Assembly (NCBI GenBank): GCA_015231885.1
Contig: JADGAT010000017.1
Span: forward strand, 1-63,927
DNA from: SAR324 cluster bacterium
GTDB lineage: Bacteria > SAR324 > NAC60-12
DNA length: 63,927 bases
Direction: 5' to 3'
The notes beneath the pieces are model-generated. The model did no database searches. It was not told the DNA's origin and worked only from the letters and a program-made list of their open reading frames with translations. Shown in pieces: positions 29,727 to 37,837 of the stretch. Made by a program: the position numbers and the translations under genes. Numbering within the stretch: the first letter of the stretch is position 1; each line of letters starts with the position of its first letter.

Positions 29727-30959
29727 TCAATTGCCCAAGGGGAGGCAGACTGTAAAATTTGTACGCCCTGGCCGGCTTTTCACAGTAATGCGGCCTTCAT
29801 GTTTGTCAATAATTTTTTTAACAATATCCAGTCCCAGCCCTGTACCTTCTCCAGGAGGCTTTGTTGTATAAAAGGGTTGAAAGATTTGGTCTACTGCCTC
29901 AGGGGGAATGCCGCATCCGCTGTCTATAAGCTCTACAACAATTTGGTTTTTCTCTTGATAGATTTTCACAACCAGCTTGCCTTTCTGTTTCATCGCCTGC
30001 AGGGCATTCTGGATTAAATTGGTCCACACCTGGATCAGTTCATCGGCATAGCATGCAATAGCAGGAACATCCGAAAACTCTTTGACCACTTCCACTCCCT
30101 GTTTGATTTGGTTTTGGTAAAGAGTCAGTACGGTTTCCATATTGTTTCTCAGGTCTGTTTCTGTTTTATGATCGCCAGTCAGATCCTGCCTTGCATAGTT
30201 TTTTAACGCAAAGATCAACTTGGACATCCGCTCCATGGCAATGCTGATATTTTCAATTCCCCGTTTGGGTTGTTTCCACTGATTAGCAATGCCGATAATT
30301 TCATGGGCAGAACTATCCTGAAAAAGAGTAACAAAAGGCTCCATGTTCTCTAAAAGCCCTAATTGTATCAATTCTGCGGCTAAATCCCGTGCGTTCTCGA
30401 TTTCCATCTCCTCCAGTTTTTTTTGCAGTTCTCGTCTCAATTTACGTTCTTCCCGAGTACTCAGTGAAGTTGTATCGGTAGAATCTGCTTCTAAGAGCAT
30501 AAAAAACAACTCTTGTTTTTCAGGAGTGAGCGTATTCAGGAAGCGAGGAAGCTCAGAAATGCTATCCAGTGACATGGCGATATGATGAATCGAAGAATGA
30601 ATCGCACCAAAAGGGGTATTGATTTCATGTGCAATGCCTGCGACCAACAGACCAAGTGCTGCCATTTTTCCTGATGCTACGAGTTGGTTTTGTGTAGTCT
30701 GTAATTGGAGGTGCTGCTCTTCAAGTTGCTTCAGCGTTTCCTTGAGCTTCTCACTGCTTTGCTGAAGTGCTGCCTGCTGGCGGTCATTGCTTTTGACCAG
30801 GCGGTTTATTTGCTTGGAAAGTTTTTTATAATTTTTCAACAGTGACGAAAATTCATCATGCAAAGGATGCCCTTGATATTCTTCTGCTTTTAGAATATCT
30901 TTTGCTGCTGCTATGACTTGCTCTTCACGAGAAAATAAGGTTTGTTTTTTTGATTCCAT
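29727..30959 (-). CDS. Soluble sensor histidine kinase
   Basis: 410 residues with no membrane helix. The N-terminal 120 residues form a coiled coil (KNYKKLSKQINRLVKSN; LKETLKQLEEQHLQLQTT). The H-box is VAGIAHEINTPFGAI, the N-box TNLIQNALQAMKQKG, G1 IDSGCGIPPEAV, and the F and G2 boxes PFYTTKPPGEGTGLGLDIVK. Between them lies an unusually long helical insert (about residues 155-240) rich in Glu and Leu. With no sensor domain visible, input probably comes through the coiled coil. The response regulator gene follows 29 bp downstream. Confidence 0.87.
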   Translation of the reverse strand: MESKKQTLFSREEQVIAAAKDILKAEEYQGHPLHDEFSSLLKNYKKLSKQINRLVKSNDRQQAALQQSSEKLKETLKQLEEQHLQLQTTQNQLVASGKMAALGLLVAGIAHEINTPFGAIHSSIHHIAMSLDSISELPRFLNTLTPEKQELFFMLLEADSTDTTSLSTREERKLRRELQKKLEEMEIENARDLAAELIQLGLLENMEPFVTLFQDSSAHEIIGIANQWKQPKRGIENISIAMERMSKLIFALKNYARQDLTGDHKTETDLRNNMETVLTLYQNQIKQGVEVVKEFSDVPAIACYADELIQVWTNLIQNALQAMKQKGKLVVKIYQEKNQIVVELIDSGCGIPPEAVDQIFQPFYTTKPPGEGTGLGLDIVKKIIDKHEGRITVKSRPGRTNFTVCLPLGN

Positions 30960-31201
30960 GAAAACCAGCTGAAGGTCTTACAGTATATTTTTTGACTTCT
31001 TGGTGGCAAATGACTATTTGTTATGCTATGGATACGTTCTATTAATGAAATGAATACTAGGTACATCGCTATAGCCAATATACGAAGGTGGGGTACTCTT
31101 GTCAAACTGATTGGTACAATAACTGGATCTCAATTATTTTTTGCTCAGGGCAGTTAAATGGCAGACCTGAGATCCTCCTGTTTTAAATGATAAAAGGAAA
31201 T

Positions 31202-33709
31202 ATGAAACAAGCACAGAAACAAGATAAAATATGGGAAAGAGTGGCGCAATACAGACAATTGGATAAAGAGGGTATTATCCAATCACTTGCAAATCACCTG
31301 GAATTTTCCTTATGTAAAAATCGTTATACTTATAAAGACTATGATATTTATGACAGTCTGGCATTGTCAATTCGGGACCGGCTCTTGGAATATTGGAATG
31401 ACACTCAGCAGACTTACCATCAAAAAAATGCCAAGAGAGTCTACTATCTATCATTAGAATTTCTAATGGGACGAAGTCTGCGGAATAATCTGATCAACCT
31501 GGGAATTTATGATATTTGTAAAGAGGCGCTGGCAGAGGTCGGATATGATCTTGAAGAACTCGAAGAAATGGAAGTTGACGCAGGATTGGGTAATGGGGGC
31601 TTAGGGCGCTTAGCTGCTTGCTTTTTGGATTCTATGGCATCTTTGCAGCTACCTGCTTACGGATATGGCATCCGTTATGAGTATGGTATTTTCAAACAGC
31701 AAATTCTGGATGGCGAACAATGTGAAAGCCCTGATAACTGGTTAACGGATGGATGTCCCTGGGAAATTCCTCAGTTGGATTATGTGTTCCCGGTCAAATT
31801 CTACGGCCATGTTGAGCAACACCAAAACACAGATGGAACCATTCGCTATAAGTGGGTTGGCGGTGAGGAAGTACTGGCAGTCGCCTATGATACTCCAGTC
31901 CCAGGATATAAAAACCACACAGTGAATAACCTGCGGCTATGGTCTTCCAGATCTTCTAATGAATTTGACTTTCAGCTGTTCAATGCCGGAGATTATTTGC
32001 AGGCTGTAGAAGAAAAACAAAAGAGTCAGGCCATCTCTAAAGTCCTTTATCCAAACGATCAGGGTTTTTCCGGAAAAGAACTTCGCTTGAAGCAGCAATA
32101 CTTTTTTGTTTCGGCATCCTTGCAAGACATCTTGCGGCGATACCTTACAGATCATGAGAACTTCGATCAGCTTCCAGACAAAGTCGCGATCCAGTTGAAC
32201 GACACTCATCCTTCCATTGCTATTCCCGAATTGATGCGCATCTTGATGGATGATTATGATATCACCTGGGAAAAGTCATGGGAAATCACTCGTAAAGTCT
32301 TTGCCTATACCAACCACACAGTCCTGCCAGAAGCACTGGAAAGATGGTCTGTGGATCTGATTGGAAATTTATTGCCTCGTCACTTACAAATTATTTTTGA
32401 AATCAACCAGCAATTTTTGGATTATGTATCCAGAAAACATCCAAATGATGCTGATTTGCTGAGCAGAGTTTCTATTATTGAGGAAGGAGATCACAAACAA
32501 GTCCGGATGCCTTATCTGGCTATTGTGGGAAGCCATGCTGTCAACGGGGTGGCTGCTTTACATACGGAATTGCTCAAGGTCACCGTTTTTCAAGATTTTT
32601 ACAAATTGTTTCCCAAGCGATTTCAAAACAAAACCAATGGTATCACACCTCGCCGCTGGTTAAGAAATGCAAACCCTGAACTGGCCGAACTCATTACAGA
32701 AAAAATAGGAGAGGAATGGGTCACTCAGCTGGATCAGTTGAAAAAATTAATTCCTTTTGCCAAGGACGCAAAATTTCAAGCATCCTGGCGCCAGGTGAAG
32801 ATGAATAGGAAAAAACAATTGGCGAAATGGGTTCAGGATCACAATAAGATTGATATCAATCTCGACTCTCTTTTTGATGTCCAGGTCAAACGAATTCATG
32901 AGTACAAACGTCAATTGTTGAACGTACTCTACATCATCTGGATGTATAACCAAATTCGTAATGGTTCCCAAGAAAAATTTGTTCCCCGCACCTTCATGCT
33001 GGGAGGAAAAGCCGCTCCTGGATATCACATGGCGAAGCTCATTATTCATCTGATCAATGATGTGGCTCATGTGGTGAATAATGACCCCGACATTGGAGGC
33101 ATCATCAAAGTCGTATTTCTGGAAAATTTTGGAGTTTCCCTGGGAGAAAAAGTCTATCCTGCTGCAGAACTCTCTGAGCAGATCTCAACAGCGGGTATGG
33201 AGGCTTCTGGTACTGGAAATATGAAATTTGCCTTGAATGGAGCGTTGACCATCGGAACACTGGATGGTGCCAACATCGAAATCAAAGAGGAAGTGGGAGA
33301 TGAGAATATCTTCATTTTTGGAATGGATGCAGAGGAAGTGATGCAGAAGAAAAGTGAAGGCTACAAATCGAGGGACCATTATGATAATAATCCTGAACTG
33401 CGTGATGTGTTGGACATGATTAATGATGGTTATTTCAATAAAGGTAATCCCTACCTGTATCAAGACATCTATAATAACTTAGTCTATGGTGACTACTTCA
33501 TGCTGCTTGCCGATTTTGACAGTTATGTCGAATGCCAGAGGCGTGTGAATGAAGTGTATCTGGATCAGAAAAAATGGACACAAATGTCGATTCTGAACAC
33601 GGCGAACATGGGTAAGTTTTCCAGTGACAGAACCATTCGGGAATACGCTAAGGACATTTGGGATATTGAGCCTGTGAAAGTCACTCCGAGCCGTAGCAAA
33701 AAACGGTAA
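31202..33709 (+). CDS. glgP: Glycogen/maltodextrin phosphorylase
   Basis: 835 residues, normal for the family. The enzyme releases glucose-1-phosphate from glycogen using pyridoxal phosphate. Signature blocks are YYLSLEFLMGRSLRNNL near the N-terminus, GLGNGGLGRLAACFLDSMA, NDTHPSIAIPELMR, and the cofactor lysine block EASGTGNMKFALNGALTIG. I chose the ATG at 31202 because AAAGGAA lies at proper spacing; an ATG at 31187 precedes it. The gene stands alone, divergent from the histidine kinase and ended by its own terminator. glgC (2375) belongs to the same glycogen metabolism. Confidence 0.96.
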   Translation: MKQAQKQDKIWERVAQYRQLDKEGIIQSLANHLEFSLCKNRYTYKDYDIYDSLALSIRDRLLEYWNDTQQTYHQKNAKRVYYLSLEFLMGRSLRNNLINLGIYDICKEALAEVGYDLEELEEMEVDAGLGNGGLGRLAACFLDSMASLQLPAYGYGIRYEYGIFKQQILDGEQCESPDNWLTDGCPWEIPQLDYVFPVKFYGHVEQHQNTDGTIRYKWVGGEEVLAVAYDTPVPGYKNHTVNNLRLWSSRSSNEFDFQLFNAGDYLQAVEEKQKSQAISKVLYPNDQGFSGKELRLKQQYFFVSASLQDILRRYLTDHENFDQLPDKVAIQLNDTHPSIAIPELMRILMDDYDITWEKSWEITRKVFAYTNHTVLPEALERWSVDLIGNLLPRHLQIIFEINQQFLDYVSRKHPNDADLLSRVSIIEEGDHKQVRMPYLAIVGSHAVNGVAALHTELLKVTVFQDFYKLFPKRFQNKTNGITPRRWLRNANPELAELITEKIGEEWVTQLDQLKKLIPFAKDAKFQASWRQVKMNRKKQLAKWVQDHNKIDINLDSLFDVQVKRIHEYKRQLLNVLYIIWMYNQIRNGSQEKFVPRTFMLGGKAAPGYHMAKLIIHLINDVAHVVNNDPDIGGIIKVVFLENFGVSLGEKVYPAAELSEQISTAGMEASGTGNMKFALNGALTIGTLDGANIEIKEEVGDENIFIFGMDAEEVMQKKSEGYKSRDHYDNNPELRDVLDMINDGYFNKGNPYLYQDIYNNLVYGDYFMLLADFDSYVECQRRVNEVYLDQKKWTQMSILNTANMGKFSSDRTIREYAKDIWDIEPVKVTPSRSKKR

Positions 33710-33736
33710 CAATAAGCAAAAACTTCACAAAATAAG

Positions 33737-33776
33737 GGGAGCCGACCTTTGGAAAAAAGTCGACTCCCTTTTTTTT
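33737..33776 (+). terminator. Rho-independent terminator of glgP
   Basis: GGGAG-C-CGAC pairs with GTCG-A-CTCCC (33737-33768) and is followed by eight to ten T residues. It lies 27 bp after the glgP stop. Confidence 0.9.
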
Positions 33777-33820
33777 ATTAACGATTTCACAGAAGCTTGT
33801 CGACATGATTGGTTAAGCAA

Positions 33821-34147
33821 ATGGAACTATCGTATCGTATAGAAAATGATATTTGTGTGATACTCCTTGGTGGTGAAGTTATCCTGGACACACTGTCAGA
33901 AATAGAACGCTTGTTTGACGAATTGTCCGAAAGGAATTTTGGCGGATATATCCTGAATCTCTCACAGACAACAGCAATCGATTCTTTAGGGATCGGATTG
34001 ATTTCACATTTTTTTCAGTATATGAAGCAGCATCAAATTCAAGTGGTACTTTGCCAACTCCATCCACTAATTCGCTGGGTTTTTAAAAATAACATCATCT
34101 TGATGTATGAAACAGAAGCAGACGCTTTGGTTGGCTTTGCCTGCTAA
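33821..34147 (+). CDS. STAS-domain protein (anti-sigma factor antagonist type) 1
   Basis: A 108-residue single STAS domain. LSYRIENDICVILLGGEVIL forms the first strands. The loop after NLSQTTA has IDSLGIG, where Ser is the residue phosphorylated by anti-sigma kinases in SpoIIAA/RsbV-type proteins. LIRWVFKNNIILMYETEADAL is the C-terminal helix-strand pattern. The ATG at 33821 has only a weak ribosome-binding site; a TTG at 33809 is the alternative. A second STAS gene lies at 35812, on the other side of the inverted-repeat unit. No partner kinase or phosphatase is in the window. Confidence 0.8.
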   Translation: MELSYRIENDICVILLGGEVILDTLSEIERLFDELSERNFGGYILNLSQTTAIDSLGIGLISHFFQYMKQHQIQVVLCQLHPLIRWVFKNNIILMYETEADALVGFAC

Positions 34148-34186
34148 GTTTCTCTGTTTTATTGAAAAAAAGTAATAAAAAATGCG

Positions 34187-34224
34187 CTCCCCGGAAAAAT
34201 GGGTAGTCCTTCCCCATATACAAA
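34187..34224 (+). repeat. Left arm of a 38-bp inverted repeat
   Basis: These 38 bases (beginning CTCCCCGGAAAAATG) recur inverted at 35623-35660 with one mismatch. Similarity continues patchily inward (TTGTGTAATG at 34234 against its inverse at 35604) and outward (AAAAAATG). The arms bound a 1,474-bp unit. Confidence 0.85.
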
Positions 34225-34258
34225 CTTCCTATATTGTGTAATGATTTTCTCAACTCTT

Positions 34259-34411
34259 AGGAAAACGAAAATAATAACATGTAAAGTTACGCAGGATTTT
34301 CATCGAGGTTCAAAGCGTTTTATCGGGCGCATAGCAAGGCTCTGATAAAGCAACGCAGAAGATCGTTGAAAAGACAAGTAGATTTGCCAAGTTATTTGTT
34401 TGAGCATTCCT
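34259..34411. mobile_element. MITE-like palindromic element, family A (copy 3, inverted)
   Basis: A 153-bp copy, inverted relative to copies 2 and 4. It starts AGGAAAACGAAAATAATAAC and ends in the inverse of AGGAATGCTCAAACAAATAA, flanked by TTA on both sides. It sits inside the inverted-repeat unit, between its left arm and the RHH gene. Confidence 0.78.
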
Positions 34412-34427
34412 TAACTCAATATTTAAG

Positions 34428-34450
34428 TGATCAGTTCAAGAAGCTGATCA
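34428..34450. promoter_or_regulatory. Palindrome upstream of the RHH gene (possible operator)
   Basis: TGATCAG (34428-34434) and CTGATCA (34444-34450) form a perfect inverted repeat 54 bp before the RHH gene. RHH repressors often bind such sites in their own promoters, so autoregulation is plausible. A hairpin is the alternative. Confidence 0.4.
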
Positions 34451-34503
34451 TTGTTGCGATATCATCTGTACATGAAATATTAAAAACCACCTTATAAGGA
34501 AGT

Positions 34504-34680
34504 ATGAGCAAATTCAGAAAATCATCTTATCAAAGTAAGCGTACTGGGGAAATGATGGTTAAATCCAGCATAACATTACCAGAGAAAATTCTGGATCGTT
34601 TGGATAACGAATGCCAGAAAAAAAACCTGACTCGAGCAGGAATGCTTGCGAAAATTTTAGATAAATCCCTGCCATCATGA
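34504..34680 (+). CDS. Small ribbon-helix-helix (CopG/MetJ-type) DNA-binding protein
   Basis: 58 residues, read directly from the sequence: the ATG at 34504 is preceded by AAGGAAGT and the TGA ends at 34680. The C-terminal 38 residues fit the RHH_1 pattern: a polar strand KSSITLPEKIL, helix DRLDNECQKK, turn NLTRAG and helix MLAKILDKSL. RHH proteins act as dimers that insert a beta-strand pair into DNA. A palindrome lies just upstream. No toxin gene follows: the next gene is a Nudix hydrolase on the opposite strand, converging after 57 bp. It may be a stand-alone regulator or an orphan antitoxin. Confidence 0.75.
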   Translation: MSKFRKSSYQSKRTGEMMVKSSITLPEKILDRLDNECQKKNLTRAGMLAKILDKSLPS

Positions 34681-34737
34681 CATTGGAAGCATCGTTGTAT
34701 CAAATATCCATTTTTTTGAAAATAATGATCTCAGCCT

Positions 34738-35361
34738 TTATAAGAAACATTCCGATGACAGTTGTTTGAGATCCAGTTGATACTGCTTCAATAGGCTTTT
34801 GTAGGCGATTGCTTTCTTTTCTGCGACCATCGCTCTTTTTTCCATTTGCTTCAATTTTTCCCGATACTTCTGTTTTCTTTGCTTCGTGGAGGGTTCATGA
34901 GTGATGTCTGGATCTAAAGATTCAGAATCTTGTACTGGAGTATGAATCAAAAGACTGGAGGCTTTGTTGATGAGATGGGTCAACTCAGGATTATTCACCA
35001 ATCGTTTGGTTTCTTTGATAGAAACTAATTTTCGTTTCCTAAAAGCCGCCTCTTCCCAGTCTTGCAAGATATTTTCTATTTCCAGCAAAAAAACTTTGAT
35101 TCGACATATACCATTCCATTTACTATGTTGATACTCTCCAATTTGAAAAGGAAACACTGTTCCTTCAATGCCAGCCTCTTCTAGAGCCTCTTTTGCCGCA
35201 GAATCAGCAGGAGAAAGAGATTTTACCACCCCGCCTTTAGGGATCACCCAGTTTTTTCTCTTGCGGGAAGTGATCAACATGATCTTTATCTTATTTTTAT
35301 CGCGGATGAAAGGAATGACAGCAGACTGTTCATACAGATAGTATGGTTTTTTCTTTTGCAT
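34738..35361 (-). CDS. Nudix hydrolase with C-terminal coiled coil
   Basis: 207 residues. The Nudix box (residues about 43-65) reads GGVVKSLSPADSAAKEALEE followed by AGI. The catalytic E and EE are kept, the seventh position is Leu and the Arg is Lys. WVIPKGGV upstream is typical of DIPP-like Nudix enzymes that cleave diphosphoinositol or dinucleoside polyphosphates. The last 60 residues (KQRKQKYREKLKQMEKRA and onward) form a charged coiled coil not normal for the family. GGAGGAGC precedes the ATG. The gene lies inside the inverted-repeat-bounded unit. Confidence 0.85.
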   Translation of the reverse strand: MQKKKPYYLYEQSAVIPFIRDKNKIKIMLITSRKRKNWVIPKGGVVKSLSPADSAAKEALEEAGIEGTVFPFQIGEYQHSKWNGICRIKVFLLEIENILQDWEEAAFRKRKLVSIKETKRLVNNPELTHLINKASSLLIHTPVQDSESLDPDITHEPSTKQRKQKYREKLKQMEKRAMVAEKKAIAYKSLLKQYQLDLKQLSSECFL

Positions 35362-35811
35362 GGATGCTCCTCCTTGAGCAATGAATCAGGCAAGGGATGA
35401 GTCGATCAAAAAAACATCGAAATTTTTGATGGGAATTCAATGAAACATGCAAGAAATACACCTCAAAACCGCAGAAGTCCAGGTAAATATATAGGGAAGA
35501 TCGCAAACGCTCTTAGGGGGACAAGAGTGTCATTGACCCTCCCTTGCTTGCACAATAGAAAATTGGTGAAAAAGCATAGAATACGCTTCTATGTTTGAGG
35601 AACCATTACACAATTATGAGTATTTGTATATGGGGAAGGACTACTCATTTTTCCGGGGAGACTCATTTTTTTATAAAAAAGTAGAAAAATTTGCTGTTTA
35701 CGCAAATTATGTTACATTTACCGACTGTTTATTATGAGATCGTAAACTGCATAATCAGTAATTTCTCAAAAGTTTCCAAATAATCAACTATTTTGAAATA
35801 ATATATATAAA
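35362..35811. other. Intergenic region with right inverted-repeat arm and hairpins
   Basis: No gene is seen in this 450-bp stretch. It holds a perfect 7-bp hairpin CATAGAA-TACGC-TTCTATG (35575-35593), the right arm of the 38-bp inverted repeat (35623-35660), and an A+T-rich segment that must contain the promoter of the second STAS gene. Confidence 0.5.
35623..35660 (-). repeat. Right arm of the 38-bp inverted repeat
   Basis: Inverse of 34187-34224, 37 of 38 bases identical. It ends GGGGAG at 35660. No clear target-site duplication is visible outside the two arms. Confidence 0.85.
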
Positions 35812-36171
35812 ATGAATATAACACATCGACAAGAACAGAATATTTGCATCATTTCTTTGAAAGGCGAAATGGTTTGGCAAGAGGTGCAGACACTCAATGC
35901 GCATGTAACAAAATTGCTGGAACAGGAAGGTGTTGGAGGATTTCTGGTTAATTTAGAAAAAGTCACCTATTTGAGTTCTTCTGCTTTAGGAGTTCTGATG
36001 ATGATTATGGACCAGTGCATGAAAAGGCAGATTCCATTTGGTATCTGCAGTTTAAATGAAGAATTATTAGAACTACTGAAGTCCACCCATTTGAATGAAG
36101 CAATGACTATTTTTGAGACAGAAGAAGCCGCGATAGCCACTCTTAGCCAGCAAGACGAAAACCCGCAGTGA
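35812..36171 (+). CDS. STAS-domain protein (anti-sigma factor antagonist type) 2
   Basis: 119 residues, one STAS domain, a distant paralogue of the protein at 33821. MNITHRQEQNICIISLKGEM gives the first strands, and the phospho-site loop reads LSSSALGVLM with Ser in the expected place. IPFGICSLNEELLELLKSTH matches the family helix. No good Shine-Dalgarno sequence precedes the ATG. An alpha/beta hydrolase gene follows on the same strand after 59 bp. Such proteins work by partner switching with a serine kinase and phosphatase, none of which is seen nearby. Confidence 0.82.
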   Translation: MNITHRQEQNICIISLKGEMVWQEVQTLNAHVTKLLEQEGVGGFLVNLEKVTYLSSSALGVLMMIMDQCMKRQIPFGICSLNEELLELLKSTHLNEAMTIFETEEAAIATLSQQDENPQ

Positions 36172-36230
36172 GAGGTTTTCCAAATAATAGCAGTCACCAC
36201 TAGATTCAAAAGTTCAATGGACAGGTCAAT

Positions 36231-37004
36231 ATGAACGTTAAATTAGAAGACGATCTCATTACTCAGAGTGTTTTTCACCCCAGACAAGAAGAAGGCAATT
36301 TTAAGGCAAAGGGCATTCCTACAGCAATTTCTACAGGCGCAGATCAAATTGGAGGGTACCTTCATGTCAATGATACAAGCGATGTACTGTTGATGTTTTT
36401 TCACGGGAACGGCGAAATTGCTGCTGACTATGATATGTTGGCTGATTATTACACAAATTGCGGGGTGAATTTTTGGGTGTTGGATTACCGAGGTTATGGC
36501 CGCAGCAGTGGAGCTCCCTCTTATTCCTGTTTATCCACAGATGCTGAAATATTATTTACGGCTATCCCAGAAATTGAGAAAGCCGCCAATAAAAGTTTCG
36601 CTCATATCCTGGTGATGGGGCGTTCTCTTGGTAGTGCTCCAGCCATTTATTTAGCTTCAAAATATCAGGAAAAACTGAGTGGATTGGTTTTAGACAGCGC
36701 GTTTGCATATGGTTTGGAATTGATTCATAGAATAGGTGGGCCGATGTTGTCTCGAGACAATCTGGACCATTTTATGGACAACATTGACTATATGAAGCAA
36801 TGCTCCCTGCCCACCTTACTCATTCATGGCACAAACGACAGAATCATCCCATTTTCTGATGCGCGTGCTTTATATAAAGCCTCTCCTAGCGATACTAAAA
36901 AACTGATTGAAATCCCAGGAGCAGGCCACAACGATATGTTGTATCTCGGCGCTCAGATTTATTTCTATGAGCTAAAATCTCACATCTTCCAGGCCATCAC
37001 CTGA
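36231..37004 (+). CDS. Alpha/beta hydrolase
   Basis: A 257-residue cytoplasmic serine hydrolase. The oxyanion-hole motif is FFHGNGE, and the nucleophile elbow GRSLG lies in VMGRSLGSAPAIYL. The acid is Asp in HGTNDRIIPF, and the base is His in GAGHNDML. Together they form the complete Ser-Asp-His triad. The pattern resembles ABHD-like or YqiA/dipeptidyl-peptidase-like hydrolases; the substrate cannot be inferred. It lies downstream of STAS gene 2 and converges with the CheY-like gene. Confidence 0.82.
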   Translation: MNVKLEDDLITQSVFHPRQEEGNFKAKGIPTAISTGADQIGGYLHVNDTSDVLLMFFHGNGEIAADYDMLADYYTNCGVNFWVLDYRGYGRSSGAPSYSCLSTDAEILFTAIPEIEKAANKSFAHILVMGRSLGSAPAIYLASKYQEKLSGLVLDSAFAYGLELIHRIGGPMLSRDNLDHFMDNIDYMKQCSLPTLLIHGTNDRIIPFSDARALYKASPSDTKKLIEIPGAGHNDMLYLGAQIYFYELKSHIFQAIT

Positions 37005-37013
37005 TAATACAAA

Positions 37014-37403
37014 TCAAGGTGTTCTATCAAAAATCATATTAATTTTTTTGATCACCAAATCGCGATCAAAAGGTTTTGCGATGAAGTTATTGGCGCCGTT
37101 TTTTAGGGCTTTGTCTACATATTTTTTTTGTGTATTCACCGTCAGCATAATGACAGGTATATTTTGTGTATCAGGAGTATTGCGAATTCTTTGAAGTAAC
37201 GTCAAGCCATCCATGGGTCGCATGTTCCAGTCGGTAATCACAAGTTCCATATTTTTTTGTCCCAACGAGGACCAGGCCGCATCACCGCTTTCTGCCTCTG
37301 TAATATTGTGGAAACCGGCATATTCTAAAATTTCACGGAGCAGTGTTCTAGTGGTATTGTTGTCGTCTACCAACAAAATACCGATGTCTAAACGGACAGG
37401 CAT
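37014..37403 (-). CDS. CheY-like single-domain response regulator
   Basis: 129 residues forming one receiver domain. LLVDDNNTTRTLLREIL has the acidic pair, the phospho-acceptor Asp is in VITDWNMRPMDG, the Thr switch in VIMLTVNTQ, and the Lys in FIAKPF. NWNMRPMDG-type sequence is shared with chemotaxis CheY. No output domain and no chemotaxis genes are present locally, so it may signal to a distant partner or flagellar motor. AGGAAAATT precedes the ATG. Confidence 0.88.
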   Translation of the reverse strand: MPVRLDIGILLVDDNNTTRTLLREILEYAGFHNITEAESGDAAWSSLGQKNMELVITDWNMRPMDGLTLLQRIRNTPDTQNIPVIMLTVNTQKKYVDKALKNGANNFIAKPFDRDLVIKKINMIFDRTP

Positions 37404-37495
37404 AATTTTCCTATATCACAAAAGGGGATTGGTTGGTAAAATAGTGAGAGGGTTATACTCATGTATCCAGCAGGTGTCAAGTGGAGGACAATGTG

Positions 37496-37837
37496 ATGTT
37501 CAGTTTATATGCTGTAATACGATTCACTAAAGCCATTAGCGGAATTATTTTCAGCCTCCTGATGCTATGGGGATGCGGAGCGCCTGAAAGGATTTCTGAA
37601 AAACCATCACTCCAGCATTACCGGGTGCGAACATGTTATGATGTCGAGTGTGATCGATTAAAACGATATGGACCTACCGCCTTTCAAACTCCAATATATA
37701 GATCAAGGGAACTCTGCTCAAACGAAGATTGTGAGCGGCTGGATGAGTATGGTCCAAACAACACATCCGGTTTGGCAGGTTTGAAATTACAGGTAAAAGA
37801 AAAGCTGATGTTGACACCACGGCAGTTCAAGAAGTAA
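37496..37837 (+). CDS. Small lipoprotein with duplicated cysteine motif
   Basis: 113 residues. A hydrophobic N-terminus ends in LMLWGCGA, a plausible lipobox (Cys at about residue 27). The mature part has two repeats of a C-x4-C-x3-L-x3-YGP motif: RTCYDVECDRLKRYGP and ELCSNEDCERLDEYGP. Paired cysteines suggest disulfides or metal binding outside the cytoplasm. GGAGGACA precedes the ATG; an adjacent GTG is equally possible. I recognise no family. The 3' end overlaps that of aroB on the other strand by 11 bp. Confidence 0.65.
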   Translation: MFSLYAVIRFTKAISGIIFSLLMLWGCGAPERISEKPSLQHYRVRTCYDVECDRLKRYGPTAFQTPIYRSRELCSNEDCERLDEYGPNNTSGLAGLKLQVKEKLMLTPRQFKK

